A DNA stretch of 64,000 bases. Origin: JAXLVB01 sp046329195 (GTDB taxonomy: Bacteria; Bacteroidota; Bacteroidia; Cytophagales; Spirosomataceae). The notes under the pieces were generated by a model. It was not told where the DNA came from, made no database searches, and worked only from the letters and a program-made list of their open reading frames with translations. The translations under genes and the position numbers were made by a program. The first letter of the stretch is position 1. Every line of letters begins with the position of its first letter. The stretch covers positions 1,798,001 to 1,862,000 of the forward strand of contig JAXLVB010000002.1 of assembly GCA_046329195.1 (NCBI GenBank), in the 5' to 3' direction. This document shows, in pieces, positions 34,462 to 44,366 of this stretch.

Positions 34462-37400
34462 ATGAAGCCAAAATTTTATCTACTTCGGCAAGTGGTGGCA
34501 TGGGCTATTGTGTGCTTTTTAGCCCTTCATGTTGCCAATGCACAAGACCGGCGTGTCACTGGAAAAGTGACAGGTACCGATGGTCCTCTACCTGGAGCAA
34601 CTGTACTCTTGAAAGGAACAACCACTGGAGCAGCCACTGACGTTAACGGTGATTTTTCGATTGCCATTAAAGGTGCTAACCCAGTATTGGTTTTTTCAGG
34701 TATTGGTTACAAAACAAAAGAGGTAACGGTAGGCAACCAGACAATGATTAACCTCAAGTTAGAAGAAGATGTAACTAACCTAAGTGAAGTGGTTGTAACT
34801 GGTTACCAACAGATTCGTAAGCGAGACATTACAGGTGCAGTTACCGTGGTCAATGCTGACGAATTGAAACTTCAAAAAGGTAGTTCGTTTATTCAAAACT
34901 TGGCTGGTCGAGCAGCAGGTTTGAACGTTTCGACATCAGGTTCGCCTGGTGATGCTACCAACATTCGTATTCGTGGCATTAGTTCATTCACTTCTAATGA
35001 CCCATTGTTTGTGATTGATGGAGTTCCTGTAATTGACAAATACCAAAATACAATTAACCCCAATGACATCGAGAGTATTCAAGTACTGAAAGATGCTTCA
35101 GCAGCCTCAATTTATGGTTCACGTGCATCTAACGGGGTAATTGTAATCACTACAAAACAGGGAAAAGCTGGTAAAGTTAAAGTAGCCCTAAACAGCTCTT
35201 ATGGCTTTGGTAACCCAGTAAAAGGATATGACGAAGTACTCAACACGTCATCAGAATACTATGCTGAGGCTATTCGTCATAAATTCTCATCTGACCCAAC
35301 CAATATTCCTGACTATGCTAAGACCAAAGGCAAATTGCCTAAGTATATTCAGCCTTTTGGTGACAACGTAGATTTGAACACCTACGACCCACTCTACAAC
35401 CAAATTACAGAGACCAACCAAGTGGGTACCAATTGGTGGAAAGAAATGACTCGTACTGCCCAAATCCATGACCATAATGTTAATGTGTCGGGAGGTAACG
35501 AAGTGGCTACTTACAACGTTTCGGCCTCTTATTTTAGACAAGAAGGGGTTTTGAATTTCACTGATTATAACCGTGGTACGATTCGTGCCAACTCAAGCTT
35601 TAAAATTGGCAAAAAGCTAAAAATTGGTGAAAACATCATGTATTCTACCAACTGGGGTGTTGGTATTTCGAGTACAGGTGGTAATAACAACGAGCAGGGG
35701 GTAATTGGCGAATTGATTAAGGCTACGCCAGTTGTGTCGGTTTATGATATTAAAGGAAATCCGGGTGGTCACTTAACTGCACAAACGGGTAACTTTACAA
35801 ACCCCACTCAACGGTTGATTGATAACAAAAACAATTCAAATTCGTACAGAAGATTGTTGGGTAATATCTATGCCGAACTTGAGATTATTGATGGCTTGAA
35901 AGTTCGTACTAACTTTGGTGTTGATATGGGAAATGGCTGGAACAGAGGCTTTTCATATCCACAACCATATCGTGTTGAAGGGGCCAAAACTTCTAACATC
36001 TTTAACGAAAGCTGGAACCAAGGCACTACTTGGAATTGGAGTAACACGATTCAATACAACAAAACGTTTGGTGAGCATTCGGTTTCGGTGTTAGTTGGAC
36101 AAGAAGCTATCGCAAGCAAAGGCAGAAGTATTTTTGGTCAATTATCTAACTACTTTACTACCGATGTTAATGCTTGGTATCTCAATGCTGCATTGGCGGA
36201 TCCAAGCTCTCGTACGGTTTCTTCGTCGGGTGGTGAATCCAAATTGGCTTCTTACTTTGGTAAAATTGACTACGCATTTAATGACAAGTATTTGATTTCT
36301 GCCACAATCCGCCGTGATGGTTCTTCAAAATTTACTACAGACTATCGTTACGGGGTATTCCCAGCGGTGTCGGTTGGTTGGAGAATTTCGCAAGAAAACT
36401 TCATGAAGGATATTACTTGGTTGTCTGATTTGAAACTTCGTGCCTCATATGGAGAGCTTGGAAACCAACAAATTAGAGACTACAACTTCGCAAGTATCTA
36501 TGGTGGTTCAGTAGGTAGTACGTTCTATGACATCAATGGTTCTAACAGTGGTGCTGTAACAGGTTATGCCCTTACTGCTCGTGGAAATGAAGCAACTAAG
36601 TGGGAAACTTCTAAAAACAAAAACTTTGGTTTTGATGCTTCATTGTTCAACAACTCCATCAATATTGTTTTGGATGTGTATGACCGCTTGACTGAAGATC
36701 TACTTTATAACCCGGCCTTGCCTGGTACAGCAGGTGGTGCATCTCCTCCGTTTATCAACGTGGCATCTATGCAGAACAAAGGTTTTGACTTCACACTCAA
36801 TTATAGAAAAACAGTAAGCAAAGACCTCAGTTTCAATGCGGCCCTCACGTTGAGCCACTACAAAAACGAAATCAAAAAAGTATCTAACAATGCTGATTTC
36901 TTCTATACAGATGGTAGTGGACTCAATGGTCGTTTGCCTAATGCGGGTATCTCCGTAATCAACAAAGTTGGTTATCCAATTTCATCATTCAACGGGTACA
37001 TTGCTGATGGTTTAATTACCACGGAGGCTCAGTTAAAAGCACACTCAGGTACAGGGGCTGCCTACATTGGTGGTATTAACTTTAGAGATATCAACGGTGA
37101 TGGCAAAATTGATGGCGACGACGTTACTATCATGGGGAATCCGCACCCTAAACTTACTGGTGGTTTGAACTTAGGAGTAAACTTCAAGCAATTTGACTTA
37201 AACACCTTCTTTTTTGGTTCGTTTGGTAATGACATCTTCATGGGTTACTTGATTCAATCGTACTTCATGAACTTTAACTCAAACGTTATTAAAGATGCGC
37301 TTTCGAGAGAAGGTACTGGCAACTGGCCTAAAATCAACCAATTGGATGCCTCGTCTCGGAATGCTTCTACTTTCTACCTCCAAAAAGGTACTTATGTTAG

Positions 37401-37650
37401 AATGTCTAACCTTCAGTTGGGTTATACTTTACCTCAAACACTTATTTCAAAATTCGGTTTATCTAAGGCACGAGTTTATGTTCAAGGACAAAACTTGTTA
37501 ACCTTTACCAAGTACATTGGTGCAGACCCTGCTATTTCAAACGCCAATATTGGTAACTCTGGTCAAACCAATGATGGTGGTATGGGATTGGATAACGGTA
37601 ATTATCCTTCAAACCGAATCGTCAATGTTGGAATTAACATAGAGTTTTAA
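34462..37650 (+). CDS. SusC/RagA-type TonB-linked outer-membrane protein, second copy
   Basis: A 1062-residue importer. The signal peptide ends VANAQ, with the CarboxypepD_reg-like domain to about 107, SEVVVTGY at 108-115, then the plug (GRAAGLNVSTSGSPGDATNIRIRGI, then FVIDGVPV) and a barrel ending VGINIEF. It begins with the same ten residues (MKPKFYLLRQ) as the first SusC and stays very similar up to VVVTGY, then diverges strongly. It is followed after 21 nt by its SusD. The likeliest history is duplication with replacement or rapid change of the transport domain. Confidence 0.95.
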   Translation: MKPKFYLLRQVVAWAIVCFLALHVANAQDRRVTGKVTGTDGPLPGATVLLKGTTTGAATDVNGDFSIAIKGANPVLVFSGIGYKTKEVTVGNQTMINLKLEEDVTNLSEVVVTGYQQIRKRDITGAVTVVNADELKLQKGSSFIQNLAGRAAGLNVSTSGSPGDATNIRIRGISSFTSNDPLFVIDGVPVIDKYQNTINPNDIESIQVLKDASAASIYGSRASNGVIVITTKQGKAGKVKVALNSSYGFGNPVKGYDEVLNTSSEYYAEAIRHKFSSDPTNIPDYAKTKGKLPKYIQPFGDNVDLNTYDPLYNQITETNQVGTNWWKEMTRTAQIHDHNVNVSGGNEVATYNVSASYFRQEGVLNFTDYNRGTIRANSSFKIGKKLKIGENIMYSTNWGVGISSTGGNNNEQGVIGELIKATPVVSVYDIKGNPGGHLTAQTGNFTNPTQRLIDNKNNSNSYRRLLGNIYAELEIIDGLKVRTNFGVDMGNGWNRGFSYPQPYRVEGAKTSNIFNESWNQGTTWNWSNTIQYNKTFGEHSVSVLVGQEAIASKGRSIFGQLSNYFTTDVNAWYLNAALADPSSRTVSSSGGESKLASYFGKIDYAFNDKYLISATIRRDGSSKFTTDYRYGVFPAVSVGWRISQENFMKDITWLSDLKLRASYGELGNQQIRDYNFASIYGGSVGSTFYDINGSNSGAVTGYALTARGNEATKWETSKNKNFGFDASLFNNSINIVLDVYDRLTEDLLYNPALPGTAGGASPPFINVASMQNKGFDFTLNYRKTVSKDLSFNAALTLSHYKNEIKKVSNNADFFYTDGSGLNGRLPNAGISVINKVGYPISSFNGYIADGLITTEAQLKAHSGTGAAYIGGINFRDINGDGKIDGDDVTIMGNPHPKLTGGLNLGVNFKQFDLNTFFFGSFGNDIFMGYLIQSYFMNFNSNVIKDALSREGTGNWPKINQLDASSRNASTFYLQKGTYVRMSNLQLGYTLPQTLISKFGLSKARVYVQGQNLLTFTKYIGADPAISNANIGNSGQTNDGGMGLDNGNYPSNRIVNVGINIEF

Positions 37651-37671
37651 TCTCTAAAACAATTACGTAAA

Positions 37672-39366
37672 ATGAAACTATCAATCAAACTTTCACTGGT
37701 GGCTATCGCATTCATGGCGGTTACCATTTATTCGTGTTCTGACAGTTTTTTAGATACCCCACCACAAGCTGCGCTCTCTAACTCTACGTTGGCATCGAGC
37801 AAAAGCGGGGTGGATGCTACATTAATTGCAGCCTATAAAAGCTTAGAAGGCTGGACAGGTGACTGGGGTGTAGGTCCTTGGGGAGCAGCTCCAACCAACT
37901 GGATTTTTAACGGAGCTTCTGATGATTATCATAAAGGTTCTGAACCTGGTGATGGCGACGGATTCCTCGCATTTCAATTATTGCAATGGAATCCAGCAGA
38001 TGATGCTCTTCGACAAAAATGGATTGCTGATTATGAGGGCATCAACCGGGCTAACTCTTCTATCAGAACCGCAAATGAGTTTTTGTCAAAAAATGCTGGT
38101 GAGGCCAGTTATGTTAATAACCATATTGGCCAAGCCCTTTTCTTAAGAGCATATTACCACTTCGATCTGTACAAAATCTTCAAGAATGTACCGTACTATT
38201 ACGAGACAGACACCGATTTCCAAAAAGCAAATGATAAGCCAGTTTTACCTCTTGTTATTGCTGACTTGGAAAAAGCAATCGGCTTGTTAGATGCAAACAA
38301 GGCAGCAGTAGGACGTGTGGATAAAACTGTTGCAACTGCCTATTTAGGAAAAGCAAAGCTCTATAATAAAGATTATACTGGAGCTTTGACAGAGTTTAAT
38401 AAAGTAATCAGCAGTGGAAAATACAAATTGGTAGATTGCATATATGACAACTTCAATTTAAGTACCGAAAATAACTCCGAAATGGTATTAGCTGTTCAAT
38501 CATCGGTCAATGACGGTGATGCAGATGGTGCCAACGGTAACTTTGCTGATCGCTTAGGGTTACCTCATGGTGATAGTTATACGGGTTGTTGTGGTTTTAA
38601 ACAACCAACTCATGACTTAGTAATGTCGTTTAAGGTGGACTCAAAAGGCTTACCAATCTCTACCAAAGGCGTAGCCGTAAAAAGAATCAAAGCTGGAGAT
38701 ACTGACGTATTAGACCCACGGGTAGATTATACAGCAGGTCGTACGGGAGTGCCTTACCTTGATTGGGGTTTGCACAAAGACAGCTGGATCCGTGGGCAAG
38801 GCTACCAGGGCTGGTACTCTCCTAAAAAAGGTGTTCACCTTCAGTCGAATCCTACGTTATCAGGAGGATGGGCTGGCACACAACTTTCTGCTCTCAATGT
38901 ACCATTGATGCGCTACTCTGATGTGTTGCTAATGGCAGCCGAATGCGAAGTTGAAGTGGGAAGCCTCGCTAAAGCACAAGAATATGTAAATATGATTAGA
39001 AAAAGGGCTGGTAACTGCGCACAAGGTAGCAAATCGTTAAAAGTGGCTATCAATTCTACAGAAATCACCTGGGCGAAGTATGCAGTAGGTACGTATGATG
39101 CAGCTTGGACCGACAAAAACGCAGCTCGTGATGCAGTTCGCTTAGAAAGAAGATTAGAATTGGCAATGGAAGGTCACCGCTTCTTTGACTTGCAACGATG
39201 GGGTGCTTTGGAAAGTGTATTGCCTGAATACATTGCTAGAGAGTCTAAATTAGTAACAGTATTGGGTCAAGCACAACCAGTTGCTACTAAACACTATGCA
39301 TTCCCAATTCCAAGTACTGAAATTGCGAAATCCGCAGGTAATATTAAACAAAACCCTGGTTATTAA
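37672..39366 (+). CDS. SusD/RagB-type nutrient-binding outer-membrane lipoprotein, second copy
   Basis: A 564-residue surface lipoprotein. The signal peptide ends at TIYSC, giving the lipid cysteine before SDSFLDTPP. SusD features include the helices around GQALFLRAYYHFDLYKIFKNVPYYYE, the VPLMRYSDVLLMAAECEVEVG motif and the C-terminal ERRLELAMEGHRFFDLQRWG. The motif order and spacing match the first SusD, including a CCGF segment (residues about 307-310) also found there, but the overall sequence is well diverged. It pairs with the SusC 21 nt upstream. The ligand is not deducible. Confidence 0.93.
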   Translation: MKLSIKLSLVAIAFMAVTIYSCSDSFLDTPPQAALSNSTLASSKSGVDATLIAAYKSLEGWTGDWGVGPWGAAPTNWIFNGASDDYHKGSEPGDGDGFLAFQLLQWNPADDALRQKWIADYEGINRANSSIRTANEFLSKNAGEASYVNNHIGQALFLRAYYHFDLYKIFKNVPYYYETDTDFQKANDKPVLPLVIADLEKAIGLLDANKAAVGRVDKTVATAYLGKAKLYNKDYTGALTEFNKVISSGKYKLVDCIYDNFNLSTENNSEMVLAVQSSVNDGDADGANGNFADRLGLPHGDSYTGCCGFKQPTHDLVMSFKVDSKGLPISTKGVAVKRIKAGDTDVLDPRVDYTAGRTGVPYLDWGLHKDSWIRGQGYQGWYSPKKGVHLQSNPTLSGGWAGTQLSALNVPLMRYSDVLLMAAECEVEVGSLAKAQEYVNMIRKRAGNCAQGSKSLKVAINSTEITWAKYAVGTYDAAWTDKNAARDAVRLERRLELAMEGHRFFDLQRWGALESVLPEYIARESKLVTVLGQAQPVATKHYAFPIPSTEIAKSAGNIKQNPGY

Positions 39367-39409
39367 TCACTTTTGATTGATAACACACTGGTTTTTACGT
39401 TTTCAAGAC

Positions 39410-39440
39410 AAAAAGGGTGGGTTTATACCTGCCCTTTTTC
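39410..39440 (+). terminator. Terminator of the second SusC/SusD operon
   Basis: Stem AAAAAGGG (39410-39417) with CCCTTTTT (39432-39439), extended by GG/CC pairs inside, lies 44 nt after the SusD stop, with T residues forming the 3' side. Confidence 0.75.
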
Positions 39441-39632
39441 GTGAACTATTAGTACTACGATTTTTTCTTATTACAACTAATGTGAGTCAGGAAGAGTGCT
39501 CACATTTAAGATTTTAATCAGTTACTTAAAGGGATGTTGACTCAACAAAAATGGTATTATAAATTTTATGGGTGTACTAAACGAAAGTACCCCTTACTTT
39601 GTACATTTGACTTCTGTATCAACTATTCATCC

Positions 39633-42600
39633 ATGCAATCAATACGGCGCTTCCTATCGAAAGGGGTCTTTGGGCTTTTAATAGCCTTGTTTTCATGCAA
39701 AAATAATACTCTTGATTCGAGTTTTGCTTTTACTTTACTTGATGCAAAAGATTCAGGCATAGACTTTATAAATGCGGTTGAAGACCAAGAGAATTTTAAT
39801 ATTCTAACCTATCGAAACTATTACAACGGAGGAGGCGTTGCCATCGGTGACATCAATAACGATGGTCTTAGTGATATATATTTTACAGCCAACATGGCCG
39901 ATAATAAGTTGTATCTTAACAAAGGCCAAATGAAGTTTGAAGACATCACTACCAAAGCAGGGGTAATCGGAAAAAAATCATGGTGTACAGGTGTGACAAT
40001 GGCCGACGTTAATGCCGACGGATGGTTAGACATCTATGTGTGCTATTCGGGAGATGCCGCCAAGGAAAACAAAGAAAATGAGCTTTACATCAATAATCAC
40101 AACAATACTTTTACCGAACGTGCTAAAGAATATGGATTGAACGATGCTGGTCTTTCTACTCATGCGGCTTTTTTTGATTATGATTTAGACGGTGATCTGG
40201 ACTGTTATGTACTTAACAACAGTTATAAAAATCCTGAAAAAATATCCCTGATTCCTCGAGATCAATTTGATTCTTCTGCCATTGGAGGTGACCGGCTCTA
40301 TCGTAACGACAGCCCTCCACCTACCAAAGAAGGTATTAAAAATCCTAAGTTTGTGAATGTAACCAAAGAAGCGGGCATCTATTCAAACAATGTTGGATTT
40401 GGATTAGGAATTTCGGTTGGAGATGTGAATGGGGATTTGTACCCAGACATCTATATTTCTAACGATTTCTGGGAACGAGATTACTTATACATCAATCAGA
40501 AAAATGGCAAATTTTTAGAGAAACTACCTGAAATGATGAGCTATACCTCCTTGGCGAGTATGGGCTCAGATATAGCAGATATCAATAATGATGGGCATTT
40601 AGACATTTTCAGTACAGACATGTTACCACCTGATAATCAACGATTAAAGGCTGCTACAAAATTTGAAGACTATTATCTGTATGACCTCAAAGTCCGTCAA
40701 AATTATCACTATCAATATATGCAAAACTGCCTACAGATTAATCAGGGTGATGGTTCGTTTGTAGAAAGTTCGTTTTTAGCAAATGTAGCGGCTACCGATT
40801 GGAGTTGGGGAGCATTGATTTTCGATATGAACCTTGATGGCAACAAAGATTTGTTTGTAAGCAATGGGGTATATCATGATATCACTGATTCTGATTTTAT
40901 TGACTTTATTGCTGACCAAGAGCAAGTTAAAAAAATTGTCTCAGAAAAAAGCAAGTATGATTTTAGAGATTTTGTAAAATTTTTACCGCCAAACAAACGT
41001 CGCAACTATGCCTTTTTAAATAAAGGAAACTTGAGCTTTAGCAATGAAGCAGCCTCCTTAAATCTTAATCAAGAGAGTTTTAGTAATGGCTCGGCCTACA
41101 GCGACTTAGACAACGACGGTGATTTAGATCTGGTGGTAAACAATGTAAATATGTCGGCATTTGTGTATCAGAATAATTCGACAGCCAACAAACAACAACA
41201 CTTCATTAAGTTGAATTTTAAGGGCCAGCAGGGTAATCTTTTTGGAATAGGAGCTACTGTGTTTGTCTATCAGAAAGGGCAAATGCAAATGGCTCAAAAC
41301 CTGACTGCACGTGGCTTTCAGAGCTCGGTAGCGCCAAGTATGACTTTTGGTTTTGGTCAAAATCCTCAGATAGATTCACTGAGAGTGGTTTGGCCAGACT
41401 TCCAAACCGAACTGATTAAAAACCCTAAGGCTGACCAAACTTTATTCTTAGATTATACAAAAGCTACTACTCAATTCAATCCAACTATCAGGGCTGCAAC
41501 CCCGCTTTTTGAGGAAAACACCATCGCAAACGCCGTCCATGTCGAAAACAACTACATTGATTATGATTCTGACCGCTTGTTACCTCATGTACTCTCAACA
41601 GAAGGCCCAAAACTTATCAAAGGTGATGTAAACCAAGACGGTAAACAAGATTTTATTTTGCAAGGAGCAAGAGGAATGGCTGATAAACTTTTTTTGAATT
41701 CAGGTATTGGATTCACCGAAAGTAAACAACCTGATTTTGAAGCCAATAAAGACACTGAGAGTATTTCAGGAGCATTGTTTGATGCAGATAAGGATGGAGA
41801 TTTAGATTATCTGGTAGGCTTAGGCGGAAACGAATACCGGATGGGTGTGCAGAGTTTTGTGGCTTTGTTTTACGAAAATGATGGTCAAGGAAACTTCAAA
41901 AAAAATCAAGCAGTAGCCCCCAAGATTATGGGTCAGATTGGTTGTATTAAGCCCTTTGACTTTGACAATGACGGTGATTTAGATCTTTTTGTTGGTGGTA
42001 AAGCCATTCCAGGAAGCTATGGACTAACACCCAGAAGTTACTTACTTAAAAATGAAGGTTCTGGGATTTGGGATGATGTGACCAATGAGTTTACAGGCCC
42101 TATCGGAATGGTAACAGATGCTGTTTGGACAGATATAAACAATGATAAACTGGTTGATTTAGTGGTAGTTGGTGAATGGATGCCCATCACTGTTTTTGTT
42201 AATGACCGAGGTCAGTTTGGTAAACCCTTACAGGTTCCAAGCAGCGAAGGTTGGTGGAATACTATTGAAGTAGCAGACATTGATCAAGACGGTGATAACG
42301 ATTATTTGCTTGGCAACTGGGGAATGAATATTAAACTCAAGGCATCAGTTGAAAAGCCTTTGAATTTGTATGTTCAAGATTTTGATGATAACAAACGTCC
42401 CGATGTAATTTTGGAATGGTATGCTCCCGAAGACACCAAACCTTATCCGTTTGCAAGCAAAACAGACTTGACGGCACAGATGCCCATCTTGAAGAAAAAG
42501 ATATTGAAGTATCAAGACTTCGCCAAAATGCAAGTAGCTGATTTGTTTGATAGCGATAAACTCAGCAAAGCCACTAAGAAATCAGTGGTTAACTTTAGCT

Positions 42601-42977
42601 CCTCGGTGTTGCTAAACCAAAACGGCAATCTCATCTTAGAAAACCTTCCCCTTCAGGCGCAATTGTCACCAATATTTGCTTTTGAAGTCGATGATTTTGA
42701 CCACGATGGCATTACTGATTTTTTTGCCGGTGGTAATTTTTATAGACTCAAACCCGAAATGGGAAAGCACGATGGGTTTTATGGCGGGTATTTTAAAGGA
42801 TTAGGTAAGGGTAAATTTACTTTTGTTCAGCCGCAAGCCACTGGTTTTTACGTTCGTGGAGAAATTCGTGATGCTATTACGATTGATAATCACCTGATTA
42901 TTAGCAGGAACAATGCGTCTGTTCTAAGTTTTTCAAAGAAAGAAAAATCATCAACTCAGCTTTCACACAACAAGTAG
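39633..42977 (+). CDS. FG-GAP/VCBS repeat lipoprotein with ASPIC/UnbV domain (CRTAC1-like)
   Basis: A 1114-residue exported protein. The leader ends LIALFSC, so it is a likely lipoprotein. The body is a repeated beta-propeller of FG-GAP/VCBS units with calcium-type motifs such as DINNDGLSDIYF, DVNADGWLDIYV, DYDLDGDLDCYV and DFDNDGDLDLFV. In the middle is an ASPIC/UnbV segment (GNLFGIGATVFVYQ, then DSLRVVWPD). Similar proteins often sit near SusC/SusD pairs in Cytophagales and may bind glycans or other surface polymers, which is unproven. I start at the ATG at 39633: a TACATTTG -7 element at 39602-39609 lies over the longer frame that opens at 39534. Confidence 0.88.
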   Translation: MQSIRRFLSKGVFGLLIALFSCKNNTLDSSFAFTLLDAKDSGIDFINAVEDQENFNILTYRNYYNGGGVAIGDINNDGLSDIYFTANMADNKLYLNKGQMKFEDITTKAGVIGKKSWCTGVTMADVNADGWLDIYVCYSGDAAKENKENELYINNHNNTFTERAKEYGLNDAGLSTHAAFFDYDLDGDLDCYVLNNSYKNPEKISLIPRDQFDSSAIGGDRLYRNDSPPPTKEGIKNPKFVNVTKEAGIYSNNVGFGLGISVGDVNGDLYPDIYISNDFWERDYLYINQKNGKFLEKLPEMMSYTSLASMGSDIADINNDGHLDIFSTDMLPPDNQRLKAATKFEDYYLYDLKVRQNYHYQYMQNCLQINQGDGSFVESSFLANVAATDWSWGALIFDMNLDGNKDLFVSNGVYHDITDSDFIDFIADQEQVKKIVSEKSKYDFRDFVKFLPPNKRRNYAFLNKGNLSFSNEAASLNLNQESFSNGSAYSDLDNDGDLDLVVNNVNMSAFVYQNNSTANKQQHFIKLNFKGQQGNLFGIGATVFVYQKGQMQMAQNLTARGFQSSVAPSMTFGFGQNPQIDSLRVVWPDFQTELIKNPKADQTLFLDYTKATTQFNPTIRAATPLFEENTIANAVHVENNYIDYDSDRLLPHVLSTEGPKLIKGDVNQDGKQDFILQGARGMADKLFLNSGIGFTESKQPDFEANKDTESISGALFDADKDGDLDYLVGLGGNEYRMGVQSFVALFYENDGQGNFKKNQAVAPKIMGQIGCIKPFDFDNDGDLDLFVGGKAIPGSYGLTPRSYLLKNEGSGIWDDVTNEFTGPIGMVTDAVWTDINNDKLVDLVVVGEWMPITVFVNDRGQFGKPLQVPSSEGWWNTIEVADIDQDGDNDYLLGNWGMNIKLKASVEKPLNLYVQDFDDNKRPDVILEWYAPEDTKPYPFASKTDLTAQMPILKKKILKYQDFAKMQVADLFDSDKLSKATKKSVVNFSSSVLLNQNGNLILENLPLQAQLSPIFAFEVDDFDHDGITDFFAGGNFYRLKPEMGKHDGFYGGYFKGLGKGKFTFVQPQATGFYVRGEIRDAITIDNHLIISRNNASVLSFSKKEKSSTQLSHNK

Positions 42978-43035
42978 TCCAGCATATTCCATCACAGAAG
43001 CCATTAGACTTAGTCCAGACTCAACTATCTATCTC

Positions 43036-44169
43036 ATGAAAGCTCAAGAAATTGTTGAAACCTTAGCTCAGTTTCCGCATCGTGCGGTGGCTTCAACACA
43101 TGAACAAAAAGTACTGGCTTTTTTAAAAAGTTTGTTTTCTCACCAAACCGTTACCCTCCAAGAGTTTAAGACGCCGACGCACTACATTTCAGTCTTGTTT
43201 TGGTTGTTGGGTGGAATATGCCTGGGTTTGGTTATGCTTAACGTTTTGCCAATCGTTGGGGCAGGTTTAGTTCTCTTGTTTGGTGTAATGGCATTGCTAT
43301 ACCTCAATTGGTACGATAGTCCTGTTACCAAATTCCCACCGTTAGTTACTTCCTATAACCTTTTGGTTGGGCCAAAGCAACAGCATAACGCCACTAAAAA
43401 GTTAATCTTAATGGCTCACTATGATACGGCTCCTATTTCATTTTTATATCACCCCACACAAGTAGGTAATTTTAGATCTTCGCTCATTTTTTCGTTAGTC
43501 TTGATGATTCTTGCCATCGTATTGTCGGTAGGGGTTGCCTTCGGCTATGCTCCAGAGTGGGTACTTTGGATTACCAATGCCTTACTTATCTATTTTGTAG
43601 GTCAGGGTATTTTAAGTACGCTTGATTTTTTCAGATTCGGCTATTCCAACGGAGCTTCTGATAATGCAACTGGAGTGGCTGCTGCTATAACCACTGCTCA
43701 ACGGCTATGGAACACCCCTCCTACTGATGTGGAAGTTGAATTGGTACTAACAGGCGCTGAAGAAGTGGGTATGATTGGTGCTTTGCATTATTTCAAAAAA
43801 TACCGTGCTCAGTTTCCGAAAGAGACCTACCTGATCAATTTTGACACCTTAGGCGCTGGTTCTTTAAAGGTGATTACACAAACAGGGTCGCTGACCAACA
43901 TTCGATACCAAAACAAATTAATAACTGTAGCCAAGACCCTTCTCCAACAGCCTGATTTTGAAGAAGTAACAACTGGCAGCTGGCATACCGCTGATTTTGA
44001 TTCGGTTTGGTTTCAGCGTGCGGGGATTCCATCGGTCACTTTAGCTGCTTTGGATCAAAATGGTAAAATGCCCCGCATCCACCGCCCCGAGGATGTATTA
44101 GAGTGGGTAGATTTTAGTCCAATGGAATTGTCTATCGAATTAGCCGAACAAATGGCTCGTCAGCTTTAA
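43036..44169 (+). CDS. Membrane-bound M28 family zinc peptidase
   Basis: A 377-residue aminopeptidase-like protein. The M28 metal site is complete: His128 and Asp130 in MAHYD, Asp209 in SDNATG, catalytic Glu242 and metal ligand Glu243 in GAEEVG, Asp270 in NFDTLG, and His349 in RIHRPED. Unusually for secreted M28 enzymes, hydrophobic pairs occur at about 52-90 and 148-190, the second inserted between the first metal ligands and the SDNATG motif, so the enzyme is a membrane protein with four helices. It has no Sec signal. The substrate is unknown. It starts 58 nt after the FG-GAP gene. Confidence 0.88.
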   Translation: MKAQEIVETLAQFPHRAVASTHEQKVLAFLKSLFSHQTVTLQEFKTPTHYISVLFWLLGGICLGLVMLNVLPIVGAGLVLLFGVMALLYLNWYDSPVTKFPPLVTSYNLLVGPKQQHNATKKLILMAHYDTAPISFLYHPTQVGNFRSSLIFSLVLMILAIVLSVGVAFGYAPEWVLWITNALLIYFVGQGILSTLDFFRFGYSNGASDNATGVAAAITTAQRLWNTPPTDVEVELVLTGAEEVGMIGALHYFKKYRAQFPKETYLINFDTLGAGSLKVITQTGSLTNIRYQNKLITVAKTLLQQPDFEEVTTGSWHTADFDSVWFQRAGIPSVTLAALDQNGKMPRIHRPEDVLEWVDFSPMELSIELAEQMARQL

Positions 44170-44217
44170 AAAAATTTAAACTTCCCAAGCCTAATTGTTA
44201 AAGAGTAGTATTTTGCT

Positions 44218-44244
44218 AAATAAGAATTTAACTTCTTATTTTTC
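44218..44244 (+). terminator. Terminator of the M28 peptidase gene
   Basis: A perfect 9-bp stem, AAATAAGAA (44218-44226) with TTCTTATTT (44233-44241), with a 6-nt loop and further T residues. A weaker GCGGCA/TGCCGC hairpin lies at 44314-44332. Confidence 0.65.
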
Positions 44245-44366
44245 AACAACTTACATAATATCATATCTCCCTAATCATTGATTTTGGTATATTTTCATCT
44301 ATTCTTCTAAGTAGCGGCATAGTTTTTGCCGCAATTTATGTAGTGCTTACTTAAATTGAGCAATAC

